Assembly: GCA_963545585.1 (NCBI GenBank)
Contig: CAUUKX010000109.1
Span: 1-6,527, forward strand
Direction of reading: 5' to 3'
DNA: 6,527 bases
Origin: W11650 sp963545585
GTDB taxonomy: Bacteria; Bacillota; Clostridia; Lachnospirales; Vallitaleaceae
Below the pieces are notes generated by a model, which ran no database searches, was not told where the DNA came from, and worked only from the letters and a program-made list of their open reading frames with translations. This document shows, piece by piece, positions 1-6,298 of this stretch. The number at the start of each line of letters is the position of its first letter. Position 1 is the stretch's first letter. The position numbers and the translations under genes are program-made.

Positions 1-8
1 TTTATGAT

Positions 9-16
9 CTCCTCTC
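9..16 (-). promoter_or_regulatory. Ribosome binding site of a gene starting at or just beyond the window edge
   Basis: Read on the minus strand this is GAGAGGAG followed by eight bases (ATCATAAA) to the window edge, so a start codon would fall immediately outside the window. It is the strongest Shine-Dalgarno match downstream of the sigma-D-like promoter at 59-86. An alternative is the ATG at 37-39, which follows a weaker AAGGA and opens a 13-codon frame (MQGSGTIKRGDHK) running off the window. That start would leave a very short leader after the promoter, so I prefer the off-window start. The product cannot be identified from here. Confidence 0.45.
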
Positions 17-58
17 TTTATGGTTCCGCTTCCCTGCATTTTTCAATTCCTTTTTTAT

Positions 59-86
59 TTATCGGCTAATCTGAGCTGTAACTTTA
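59..86 (-). promoter_or_regulatory. Sigma-D/FliA-type (motility) promoter
   Basis: On the minus strand the sequence reads TAAAGTTA (79-86), 12 bases, then GCCGATAA (59-66). The established sigma-28/sigma-D consensus is TAAAGTTT, 11 bases, GCCGATAA (Bacillus form: TAAA, about 15 bases, GCCGATAT). The -10 element is an exact match, the -35 matches 7 of 8, and the spacer is one base longer than the E. coli optimum. It lies after the stop of the FliK-like gene and points out of the window. Transcription would start around 50-53, leaving a ~50-base leader before the ribosome binding site at 9-16. An inverted repeat (71-76/88-93) overlaps it. The match is seen directly; activity is inferred. Confidence 0.75.
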
Positions 87-93
87 GGCTCAG
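71..93. repeat. Perfect 6-bp inverted repeat overlapping the sigma-D promoter
   Basis: CTGAGC (71-76) and GCTCAG (88-93) are perfect inverted copies separated by 11 bases. One arm lies in the promoter spacer and the other just upstream of the -35 TAAA, so the dyad brackets the -35 element. A symmetrical protein bound here would compete with sigma-D polymerase. As RNA from the upstream gene it could form a hairpin, but no T-tract follows on the minus strand, so it is not an intrinsic terminator. Confidence 0.4.
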
Positions 94-124
94 TTCAGAC
101 CGCATCTTTTCTTTTCCGCACCAT

Positions 125-2938
125 CTATGCTGCCGCTTCCATTTGATAAAGCAAACCCGCCAGCGCTTTGGCCAGCTGCGGCAGTTTTTCTTCTATCGCC
201 TTTAGCGTGTTTTTGCCTGTCGTTGCTGCCTCGCCCGCCGTCAACAGCTCCATCCGCTTGACCGGCTCAGCTTCTTTGCCAGCTTCATGAAACGGCGTCA
301 ATTCGGCAAAACTACCGACCGCCAAAGAAGTCAGCGGAATCGCCGCATCCCGAAAAATTTGACAAAGCTCCTCCTTTTGAGCCTTAAACGCATTTTCCGT
401 TGCTGCTGAATCCGCCTGCAAAAGTAGCTCGCCCCGATCCGGTGATATTTGCAGAAAACCGGATACCTTGCCCGTCCCAGCCGTTTCAAAAGACAGCAAA
501 GTTCTGAGTTCGCCGCGTTCCTGCGCCTCCACCTGTTTATCCTTGGGATAATATAAATTCACCTGACGAAGATTGCCGCCAACCCAAAGCGGAATCTGAA
601 TAAATTCATGTTTATCCTGCAAGCGCTTTCCGTATTCCCATTGTTTTTTGGCCTCTAAGAGCGAAGAAAACATCTCCTTTTCCTCGGCAGTGCTGCCCGC
701 AATCAAATCTGTCTCCAAGTCCTTTAAAATTTGCCGAATTTCCTCATCTTGCTCTGCTGCCGGCTGATTAACTGTCAAAACTTTTTTTAGAGCGTCTAAC
801 TTTTGTTTGGCTTTTTCATTGTTTTCCGTCGTTTTTTCCAGTCTGCGCAGAGAATCCGACCATAAAAACGGCATCTTCTGAAACTCCTTATACATTTCCG
901 CATCCCGCATATTCGGCTGCTTAAAGGCATTAAATAACGCCTCCAACTCACGCAGAGAATAGCTTTTTAACAGTTCCAGCCTGTCCTTAGCCGACTCTTC
1001 CGGCGCATCACCAAGCAGGCTTTCTTCCGCCGCTCTGAGAGTTTCCCGGATTTCTCTTTTCCGCTCCAAAAAGCCTTTTTTTATCTGCTCTTTTAAATCA
1101 ATAAAATCATTACTCTCCAGCATCCCTGTTTCGGCTGTAACTTTCTCGTCAATCGAAGTCCGATCCTGCAAATATTTTGCGGCATCATACAAGTTTTCCA
1201 AATTGACCGCCCGGCCGTCCTTAAGCAAAAACGCCGCTGCTCCGCCTTCTGATTTTTCAATCGTATGCAAAAGCCGATAAAACAAAATCAACTGCTGTCT
1301 GTCCTCGGCTGTTAGCTTGCCCGCCTTTTCCAACTGGTTAATTTTCCGTGCCACCCGGTCACTTAATTTCCGCAAATCCTTGCTTTCTCTTTGATCCGCC
1401 AGTGCCGCCAAATCATCTAAACTGGCTTCCAATAAGTCTTGACCAGCTGTTAAACATTCCAGCACTGTTTCCGGCGTTAAACCGCGCAGCACCAGCTGTA
1501 ATTTTTGATCAATTTCCTTAATCCGGTCAATCGACTGGTCATTGATTTCCGCCTGTCCCCGACCCAAGATTTCAGCCGCCCGCAAATTGGCTTCGGTTGC
1601 TTCAATCCCATTAGCCAGTAGGAGCGAGTTCAGCCGATAAAAAGCCTTGTTCATACTATCGCCTAAGGCAGGCCGCACCTGCGTGCCCAAAGCGTCATAG
1701 CGATGAATGGCCGCTGCCGCCTGATTGGCCGCTGCTATGCCGCTGACCTGCTTCAGCGAAAAAGCTGTCATCATCTGGGAGATACTGCCGTAGTCGCTCC
1801 CCATGATATTCATCATGGCATGCTCAACATCCAGCATTTCCGTCAGCACGGCGTCTTCCGTCTTGCCGCTGCCGCTGACTGCCTGCTCCAGATTCTCCGC
1901 CGTCAGTTCTAAGCGCAGGAGTTCTTTTTCAATTGTAATCAGTTCTGCTTTATCAATTGGAATCCCCCGGCTGTTTAAGGTCATTGCCTTTTCCATTGTC
2001 ATTTTATAACGAATATACTGAAAGCTGATTTGGCTTCGGCTCAGTTCACTGACCGGCTGCTTAACCGCATTCGCTTTATTCTGACGATAATTATCCAGCG
2101 CTTCCTCAATCGTGTGAAAGCTGGTACCGATTTTTTGCTGATAACCGTCTTCCAGATCGGCCAGTTCCTCAACTATCTCCTTGACCCGGCTAAGCGCCAG
2201 CGGAAAATCGCGATTCCATTCTGCTAAATCAATCTTTTGCACCGCTGCGTACTGTCTGGCCAATTCCTCAACCCGCTCCTGACTCAGCTCCTTATTTTTG
2301 GCCTGAATCAGCACATCAATATTGGCACAGACGGTTTCTGACAACTCCACTCCCTTTTCCAAGAGGTTTTTAGCAACCGCTTCATGCTCCGGTGTTGGCG
2401 TGATGCCTTGATTTTCAAAATGCTTTTTAATTTGCGCAGCCATTTCCGGCGGTAGCTCTCTGCGCTCGGTTTTGATTTGACCGTGCCGGTACTTTTCCAC
2501 GTCGCCCAGAGTCAAGTTATCCTTCCCTCTGGCAGCAACATTTTCGATTTCCTCCAGCGTCAATTCTTTCAGCTTTTTCTCTTCTTCTTTAATCTTTTCT
2601 TCTTTGTTCTCTTCAAAACCGGCCATTTCTTCTTCCAGCAGATGAACAAAGCTGCCCAGTGAAATCTCTTCACTGGAGGCGGTTAGCTTCAGATTATCCG
2701 GAAGCTGGAGACTGTCAATGCTGGCCTTCAGCTTCTGCAAATGTGCCATTTTTTCTTTGGGAGCTTCGCTTTGATGCCCCGAATAAAAATAATCCCTGAC
2801 CAGCGCCTGCAAATACTCCCGCTTAAAAGAACTGGTTTCCTCTTCCCCCGCCACCGACCAAGTCGGAATACGACGGGAAGTCTTTTGATAAGCCTCACTG
2901 GCAATGCTCTGCATCACATTATCAATTTTTTTTAGCAT
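125..2938 (-). CDS. Large helical protein with a FliK-like C-terminal domain (candidate flagellar hook-length control/ruler protein)
   Basis: The product has 937 residues, is overwhelmingly helical and soluble, and shows no signal peptide or membrane segment. An E/K-rich, coiled-coil-like stretch lies at about 100-135. Similar helical modules with the pattern G(I/L)-x-x-T-x-E...A..L...G recur around G178, G325, G444 and G486. The last ~160 residues change character: IPLW near W785, then alternating strands (LLSFETAGTGKVSGFLQI, then GELLLQ), then a helix and IPLTSLAV. This order resembles the FliK C-terminal domain, which binds FlhB and switches the flagellar export gate from hook to filament substrates. 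FliK is usually ~400-650 residues, so this would be unusually long. From memory, such large proteins occur in Clostridia flagellar loci, some labelled DUF6240; I could not check this. The start at 2938 is chosen because AAAAGGGA sits six bases upstream; the ATG two codons earlier has no spacing. A sigma-D-like promoter precedes it. Coding is near certain; function is inferred. Confidence 0.72.
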   Translation of the reverse strand: MLKKIDNVMQSIASEAYQKTSRRIPTWSVAGEEETSSFKREYLQALVRDYFYSGHQSEAPKEKMAHLQKLKASIDSLQLPDNLKLTASSEEISLGSFVHLLEEEMAGFEENKEEKIKEEEKKLKELTLEEIENVAARGKDNLTLGDVEKYRHGQIKTERRELPPEMAAQIKKHFENQGITPTPEHEAVAKNLLEKGVELSETVCANIDVLIQAKNKELSQERVEELARQYAAVQKIDLAEWNRDFPLALSRVKEIVEELADLEDGYQQKIGTSFHTIEEALDNYRQNKANAVKQPVSELSRSQISFQYIRYKMTMEKAMTLNSRGIPIDKAELITIEKELLRLELTAENLEQAVSGSGKTEDAVLTEMLDVEHAMMNIMGSDYGSISQMMTAFSLKQVSGIAAANQAAAAIHRYDALGTQVRPALGDSMNKAFYRLNSLLLANGIEATEANLRAAEILGRGQAEINDQSIDRIKEIDQKLQLVLRGLTPETVLECLTAGQDLLEASLDDLAALADQRESKDLRKLSDRVARKINQLEKAGKLTAEDRQQLILFYRLLHTIEKSEGGAAAFLLKDGRAVNLENLYDAAKYLQDRTSIDEKVTAETGMLESNDFIDLKEQIKKGFLERKREIRETLRAAEESLLGDAPEESAKDRLELLKSYSLRELEALFNAFKQPNMRDAEMYKEFQKMPFLWSDSLRRLEKTTENNEKAKQKLDALKKVLTVNQPAAEQDEEIRQILKDLETDLIAGSTAEEKEMFSSLLEAKKQWEYGKRLQDKHEFIQIPLWVGGNLRQVNLYYPKDKQVEAQERGELRTLLSFETAGTGKVSGFLQISPDRGELLLQADSAATENAFKAQKEELCQIFRDAAIPLTSLAVGSFAELTPFHEAGKEAEPVKRMELLTAGEAATTGKNTLKAIEEKLPQLAKALAGLLYQMEAAA

Positions 2939-2944
2939 ATTCAT

Positions 2945-2952
2945 TCCCTTTT
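2945..2952 (-). promoter_or_regulatory. Ribosome binding site deciding the start of the FliK-like gene
   Basis: On the minus strand AAAAGGGA directly abuts an ATG at 2942-2944 and lies six bases before a second in-frame ATG at 2936-2938. Only the second has workable Shine-Dalgarno spacing, so the protein most likely starts MLKKIDN rather than MNMLKKIDN. Confidence 0.6.
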
Positions 2953-3019
2953 GTCAGAACCAAAATTACTGCCAAAGTCCGCTTTCCCTGCGTTTGCAAT
3001 CAGAATCCTTCTTACTATT

Positions 3020-3047
3020 AAATCGGTTAATTCCGGTAAAATCTTTA
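3020..3047 (-). promoter_or_regulatory. Probable sigma-D/FliA-type promoter of the FliK-like gene
   Basis: The minus strand reads TAAAGATT (3040-3047), 12 bases, then ACCGATTT (3020-3027). The -35 matches the sigma-28 consensus TAAAGTTT at 7 of 8. The -10 keeps the core CCGAT but matches GCCGATAA at only 5 of 8. The 12-base spacing is identical to that of the better site at 59-86, which makes chance less likely. It lies between the terminator at 3081-3116 and the gene start at 2938, leaving a leader of about 75 bases. No better sigma-A promoter was found in this intergenic region. Confidence 0.5.
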
Positions 3048-3063
3048 GTAAAACTTTTTTGCT

Positions 3064-3075
3064 GCTGATATCAGC
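3064..3075. repeat. Perfect 12-bp palindrome upstream of the promoter
   Basis: GCTGATATCAGC is self-complementary over 12 bases. It sits between the terminator ending the nitroreductase unit and the -35 of the sigma-D-like promoter, 16 bases upstream of the latter. It could be a small operator or an accidental palindrome; nothing else in the window repeats it. Confidence 0.3.
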
Positions 3076-3080
3076 CTACG

Positions 3081-3116
3081 AAAAAAGCTGCCGGACACTC
3101 GGCCCAAAGCAGCTTT
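3081..3116 (-). terminator. Intrinsic terminator after the nitroreductase gene
   Basis: On the minus strand AAAGCTGC (3109-3116) pairs with GCAGCTTT (3084-3091) around a 17-base GC-rich loop, and the 3' arm runs into six T (3081-3086). It begins 14 bases after the nitroreductase stop. It should end the chemoreceptor-nitroreductase transcript and separate it from the FliK-like gene. Confidence 0.75.
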
Positions 3117-3129
3117 ATTTATTGTTGAG

Positions 3130-3645
3130 TTATTTACAATAAGTAACCAGTTCCTCTGCCGTCCTTCTGGATGCATGCATCGGTCCGGGTTTACAGTCCG
3201 CAGATTTATAACCGATGGAGAGAATCGATACCGGTTTTTCTCCTTCGCCGATACCAAAGGCTTTTTTGGTATCTTCCGGTGAAAAAGCACAAATCCAGCA
3301 GGTACTAAGACCAAGGCTTTCTGCCATATACATCATTTGTGTCCCGGCAATCGCACTGTCAACCTCGGCCGCATTCCAGCCGTCAATTACTCTGACCCAA
3401 GCTTCTTCCGGTTTAACCGTAATCAAAATATTAAGCGGCGCATGAAAGTTGGCTCTGGTACATTGTTCCATTATCTCTTCCGAACAGTCCGCTCCCGCCA
3501 CATAAAAGCGAAAAGGCTGACTGTTACGGGCGGTCGGAGCCGCCAAACCCGCTGCCAATATTTGCTGCTGCATTTCTTGGCTGACTGGCTTGTCCTCAAA
3601 AGCACGAGCCGAAAACCGTTCCTTCATCAATTCCACGAAATCCAT
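3130..3645 (-). CDS. Nitroreductase family FMN-dependent oxidoreductase
   Basis: This 171-residue protein is at the short end of the nitroreductase superfamily, whose members bind FMN and use NAD(P)H to reduce nitroaromatics, quinones or flavins in the cytoplasm. Visible family signatures are the N-terminal RFSARAF (10-16), where the first Arg, Ser and second Arg normally contact FMN phosphate; APTARNSQPF (36-45); GLSTCWICAF (112-121), the usual glycine-rich segment near the isoalloxazine; SIGY (143-146); and RR at 160-161, the usual C-terminal phosphate contact. The protein seems full length for a minimal member. The start is firm: TAAGGAGGG precedes the ATG by six bases. The gene begins 35 bases after the chemoreceptor stop with no terminator between, so cotranscription is likely, and it ends at an intrinsic terminator. 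The physiological substrate cannot be told from sequence. Confidence 0.92.
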   Translation of the reverse strand: MDFVELMKERFSARAFEDKPVSQEMQQQILAAGLAAPTARNSQPFRFYVAGADCSEEIMEQCTRANFHAPLNILITVKPEEAWVRVIDGWNAAEVDSAIAGTQMMYMAESLGLSTCWICAFSPEDTKKAFGIGEGEKPVSILSIGYKSADCKPGPMHASRRTAEELVTYCK

Positions 3646-3680
3646 ACTTTTCCCTCCTTATGAGACCTGCTACTTTATGC

Positions 3681-5732
3681 CTACCTAATCCGAAACCGAT
3701 TCGTTAAGTTTGTTAAATCCTCAGCAATCGCAGCCAATTGAGCACTGGCACTTGACACCTCACCAATCAGAGTCGTCTGCTGCTCAATCGATGCCGCCGC
3801 TTCCTCGGTGCTGGCTGCATTTTCTTCGGAAATAGACGACAAATTTTCCAGCATCTCCATAACGGTTTCTTTCTTGCTTTCAATGTTTTGCTGCATCTCA
3901 TTAATTTGAACAATAATAGCCTTGATGCTTTCAATTGACGCAGCGATTCCTTCAAACTGCCGGCTGGTATCGTCCACACTGCATTCCTGCTCGGCGACAA
4001 TCTTACCGACCCCGCTCATTGCTTCCACTGCAAATTCAGCCTTTTTCGCCAATTCGGCAATAATATCTTTAATCTCTTTGGTAAAATGAGTGGAATCCTC
4101 GGCCAGTTTTCGGATTTCATCAGCTACCACTGAAAAGCCCTTGCCGGCTTCTCCAGCTCTGGCTGCTTCAATCGCAGCATTTAAGGCCAATAGATTGGTT
4201 TGATCGGCAATCGAACTAATCATATCTGATGCTGCTTCAATTTTCTTGGTTGATTCATTGGTGCTTTCAATCACTTCATAAATCTGTCCTGCCGCTTCTT
4301 TGCTTTGGCTGGTGGTCTTATTCAGTACCTTAATGGTTTCCAAACCACTGTTTTTAAGTTGATTTACCTTCTCGGTACTCTCATTCAAATCCTGCAGGAG
4401 CTTCAAGTTGGTCTGCAAAACCGAACTTAAAGTTTCCATCGCCTCGGCTCCTCTTTGCGTATCTTCAGCCTGCGCAGAAGCGCCGTTAGCAATTTCTTCA
4501 ATCGTCTTGGCAATATCTTCAGCTGAACTGGCCGTCTGGTTGGCTACTGCCGTCAATTCCTGCGACGAAGACGACAAATTTTCGGCATTGCTGCTGATGG
4601 AAGCAATCAGCTCCTTCATATTGCCAATCATTTTTGACATAGCTCTGGTCATGCCGCCGATTTCATCCGGCCGATTCAAATATTTTTTAGTCGGGCGGTT
4701 TTCCTCCAAGACCAAATTAAAGTCAGCCAAGCGTTCGATTAACTGGCTGATATTAGTAATCGGTACTGTCACCGAATTGGACACCCAATACATGGCCATC
4801 GCTCCCAGAACCAAGAATACAAGGCTAATCAACACCAGCGAAATCACCATGGCTTGAATTGGACCAAAGATTTCTTTTTCTTCGACCTGAACCAGTACCG
4901 CCCAGTTTGTTCCTTTAATCCGGGAAAAAGCCATTATTTTTCTACCCTGCCACTGGTATTCCGTCACTCCGCTCTGCACCCCGCCGGTGCGCAAGGACTG
5001 CATATCCTGCTCAAAAACATTGACAAAAGAACTATATGTGCTGTCGGATGCCGCCAACTCATGGATCGTTTTGTTTTGATTAACCAGAGTTTGATTCGGA
5101 TGACCTAAAATCTGCCCCTTATCATTTAAAATATAGGCATAGCCGGTTTCTCCGTACTTAAACTCCTTAGCAAAATCAGATACAAAAGAGGCCGCCCGAA
5201 CACCAGAAATGACACCAGCCGGTTTATCACCATCCATAATCGGAGCCGAAACAACAAAAATCTTGCTGCCGTCTTTCATGTTAATAATCAAATCAGAAAT
5301 TGTTGCTTTGCCCTGCATTCCCTGCTGGAAATATGCCCGAGTGCTAACGTTCCGCCCATCGGTAAGAGCAAGCCCGTTTTGATCAAAGGTATCAAAATCT
5401 ATATAATCCGTTTTTTCGATTTCCCGTTTCAGCTGCATACTAACTTCTGTTTTGCTGCTTTTAGCTACATTAAAAACATCTCTTCGGCCCAGTCCGAATA
5501 AATACTTTAATTCGCCGTTAATCTTTTCATAAATCGTATCCGACAAGCTATCCGCTGTCATCAGCAGCTTATCCTTGGTTTCCCGTTCAATATTTTTTGT
5601 TATGGTCCATGAAGCATAGCCAACTAATACTGCGGTCAATAAAAACATAACTGCTCCTGTCAGCAAAAGCATTTTTACCCGAACACTGCTTAATTTTGAT
5701 ATATTTTCGTTATGTTGATGAGTTCTTTTCAC
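3681..5732 (-). CDS. Methyl-accepting chemotaxis protein with extracellular dCache sensor
   Basis: A 683-residue transmembrane chemoreceptor that would signal through CheW/CheA to the flagellar motor. Domains in order: a short basic cytoplasmic start; membrane segment 1 (about 21-42); an extracellular double-Cache ligand-binding domain (about 45-290) with typical features such as YIDFDTF (from Y110), AYFQQGM and GETGYAYILNDKGQILGHPN; membrane segment 2 (about 294-320); HAMP (about 316-370, with DEIGGM at 356-361); and a long coiled-coil signalling domain to the C-terminus. The conserved hairpin tip is intact, with NLLALNAAIEAARAG from N513 and GKGFSVVADEIRKLAE from G530. Glu/Gln pairs typical of methylation sites flank it. 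There is no NWETF-like CheR-binding tail; the protein ends NRFRIR, common in Clostridia receptors. The start codon is GTG, supported by AAGGAG five bases upstream. The ligand is unknown. It is probably cotranscribed with the nitroreductase. Confidence 0.97.
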   Translation of the reverse strand: MKRTHQHNENISKLSSVRVKMLLLTGAVMFLLTAVLVGYASWTITKNIERETKDKLLMTADSLSDTIYEKINGELKYLFGLGRRDVFNVAKSSKTEVSMQLKREIEKTDYIDFDTFDQNGLALTDGRNVSTRAYFQQGMQGKATISDLIINMKDGSKIFVVSAPIMDGDKPAGVISGVRAASFVSDFAKEFKYGETGYAYILNDKGQILGHPNQTLVNQNKTIHELAASDSTYSSFVNVFEQDMQSLRTGGVQSGVTEYQWQGRKIMAFSRIKGTNWAVLVQVEEKEIFGPIQAMVISLVLISLVFLVLGAMAMYWVSNSVTVPITNISQLIERLADFNLVLEENRPTKKYLNRPDEIGGMTRAMSKMIGNMKELIASISSNAENLSSSSQELTAVANQTASSAEDIAKTIEEIANGASAQAEDTQRGAEAMETLSSVLQTNLKLLQDLNESTEKVNQLKNSGLETIKVLNKTTSQSKEAAGQIYEVIESTNESTKKIEAASDMISSIADQTNLLALNAAIEAARAGEAGKGFSVVADEIRKLAEDSTHFTKEIKDIIAELAKKAEFAVEAMSGVGKIVAEQECSVDDTSRQFEGIAASIESIKAIIVQINEMQQNIESKKETVMEMLENLSSISEENAASTEEAAASIEQQTTLIGEVSSASAQLAAIAEDLTNLTNRFRIR

Positions 5733-5737
5733 AATTT

Positions 5738-5743
5738 CTCCTT
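5738..5743 (-). promoter_or_regulatory. Ribosome binding site supporting the GTG start of the chemoreceptor
   Basis: AAGGAG on the minus strand lies five bases before GTG at 5730-5732. The next in-frame ATG, residue 21, falls inside the first membrane segment, so the GTG start retains the cytoplasmic leader and the whole membrane helix. Confidence 0.8.
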
Positions 5744-5796
5744 GATAAATTTTATTTAAAATCCCATTTTGAAAGCTTTTAACTCACCCTTCTCCA

Positions 5797-5820
5797 TCGA
5801 AAGGACAAATGCCTTATCGA
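5797..5820. repeat. Inverted repeat in the chemoreceptor leader
   Basis: TCGAAAGG (5797-5804) and CCTTATCGA (5812-5820) are inverted copies with one extra A, around a 7-base loop. A second short dyad, AAAAT-CCC-ATTTT (5758-5770), lies closer to the gene. The 166 bases between the rpmE2 terminator stem-loop's T-run and the GTG start hold no ORF of note and no convincing sigma-A or sigma-D promoter. The -10-like TTCGATAA on the minus strand inside this dyad lacks a TAAA partner. The dyad could be an operator or an RNA hairpin in the leader. Confidence 0.35.
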
Positions 5821-5894
5821 AAAAAGACTAAGAAATTGCCCGTCCAGATAGAAGTGCGCAGTGCTTCAATTAGGGGAAAGTTGAGTTTGAAATC

Positions 5895-5926
5895 AAAAGC
5901 CGCTAAACAACAAAATATTTAGCGGC
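5895..5926 (-). terminator. Intrinsic terminator after rpmE2
   Basis: On the minus strand GCCGCTAAA (5918-5926) pairs perfectly with TTTAGCGGC (5899-5907) across a 10-base loop, followed by TTTTGATTT. It begins 28 bases after the rpmE2 stop, so rpmE2 is probably monocistronic at its 3' end and the chemoreceptor needs its own promoter. Confidence 0.82.
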
Positions 5927-5954
5927 CATACTTCTAACACCAACGACTGAAAAC

Positions 5955-6206
5955 TTACTCGGCTTTGATTCCATATTTACGATTAAATTGTTCGATACGA
6001 CCTCTGGCAGCGGTTGCCTTCTGCTGACCAGTATAGAACGGATGCGAATCCGATGTTACTTCCATGCGAATCAGCGGGTAGCTGTTTCCATCTTCCCATT
6101 CCACCTTTTCGCTTGAAGTTCTGGTTGACGCACTTAAAAACTTAAAACCGGAGGTAGAATCCATAAATACAACTGGATGATAATCCGGATGAATTCCCTT
6201 TTTCAC
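5955..6206 (-). CDS. rpmE2: 50S ribosomal protein L31 type B (zinc-independent)
   Basis: An 83-residue protein with the hallmarks of type B L31: start MKKGIHPDYHPVVFMD, middle DGNSYPLIRMEVTSDSHPFYTG, and a basic C-terminus. L31 joins the central protuberance of the 50S subunit and helps bridge the two subunits. There are no cysteines at all, so the CxxC zinc site of type A L31 is absent. In Bacillus and others the type B paralogue replaces the zinc form under zinc limitation and can be Zur-controlled; I see no obvious Zur box here. The start is placed at GTG 6206 because AAGAGGTG lies six bases upstream and the product then begins exactly like other L31B proteins. Upstream in-frame GTG (6215) and TTG (6230) would add 3 or 8 lysine-rich residues. 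It is preceded by two promoter-like sites and a repeat-rich leader. Confidence 0.95.
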   Translation of the reverse strand: MKKGIHPDYHPVVFMDSTSGFKFLSASTRTSSEKVEWEDGNSYPLIRMEVTSDSHPFYTGQQKATAARGRIEQFNRKYGIKAE

Positions 6207-6212
6207 TTTTTT

Positions 6213-6220
6213 CACCTCTT
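6213..6220 (-). promoter_or_regulatory. Ribosome binding site deciding the rpmE2 start
   Basis: AAGAGGTG on the minus strand lies six bases before the GTG at 6204-6206. The GTG inside this motif (6213-6215) could itself act as a start served by the AAAGG further upstream, giving an 86-residue product, but family alignment favours the later codon. Confidence 0.6.
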
Positions 6221-6269
6221 TCCTTTTCAATTTTTATGAGAGTTGGAGTCTCCCACAAAGAACTAAGAA

Positions 6270-6298
6270 AGTATATCACATTTTAAAACAATTTGCAA
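6270..6298 (-). promoter_or_regulatory. Sigma-A-type promoter proximal to rpmE2 (extended -10)
   Basis: The minus strand reads TTGCAA (6293-6298), 17 bases, TATACT (6270-6275), with TGA immediately before the -10, making an extended -10 (TGnTATACT). The -35 matches 4 of 6 and the -10 matches 5 of 6. Transcription would begin near 6263 and give a leader of about 57 bases that can form a weak hairpin (TGGGAG pairing with CTCTCA). Confidence 0.65.

Noticed and set aside
55..105. 16-codon frame MRSELSLKLQLRLADK after the FliK-like gene
   Set aside because: The ribosome binding site is poor, it spans the sigma-D promoter, and the composition is unremarkable.
2925..2935. Run of eight A at codons 2-5 of the FliK-like gene as a phase-variation tract
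   Set aside because: A tract of eight is short, common in AT-rich lysine codons, and there is no second frame that a slip would usefully open.
3045..3314. 89-codon minus-strand frame overlapping the nitroreductase 3' end
   Set aside because: Shadow frame: it overlaps a confident gene, crosses its terminator and has no ribosome binding site.
4408..4857. 149-codon plus-strand frame opposite the chemoreceptor
   Set aside because: Antisense shadow of the coiled-coil signalling domain; no ribosome binding site and no recognisable protein character.
5814..5840. Sigma-D promoter for the chemoreceptor (TTCGATAA at 5814-5821 on the minus strand)
   Set aside because: The -10 is only 6 of 8 and nothing resembling TAAA occurs 15-17 bases upstream.
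5851..5867. GAAGTGCGCAGTGCTTC as a hairpin or operator in the chemoreceptor leader
   Set aside because: Only the outer four bases pair cleanly; the inner bases mismatch.
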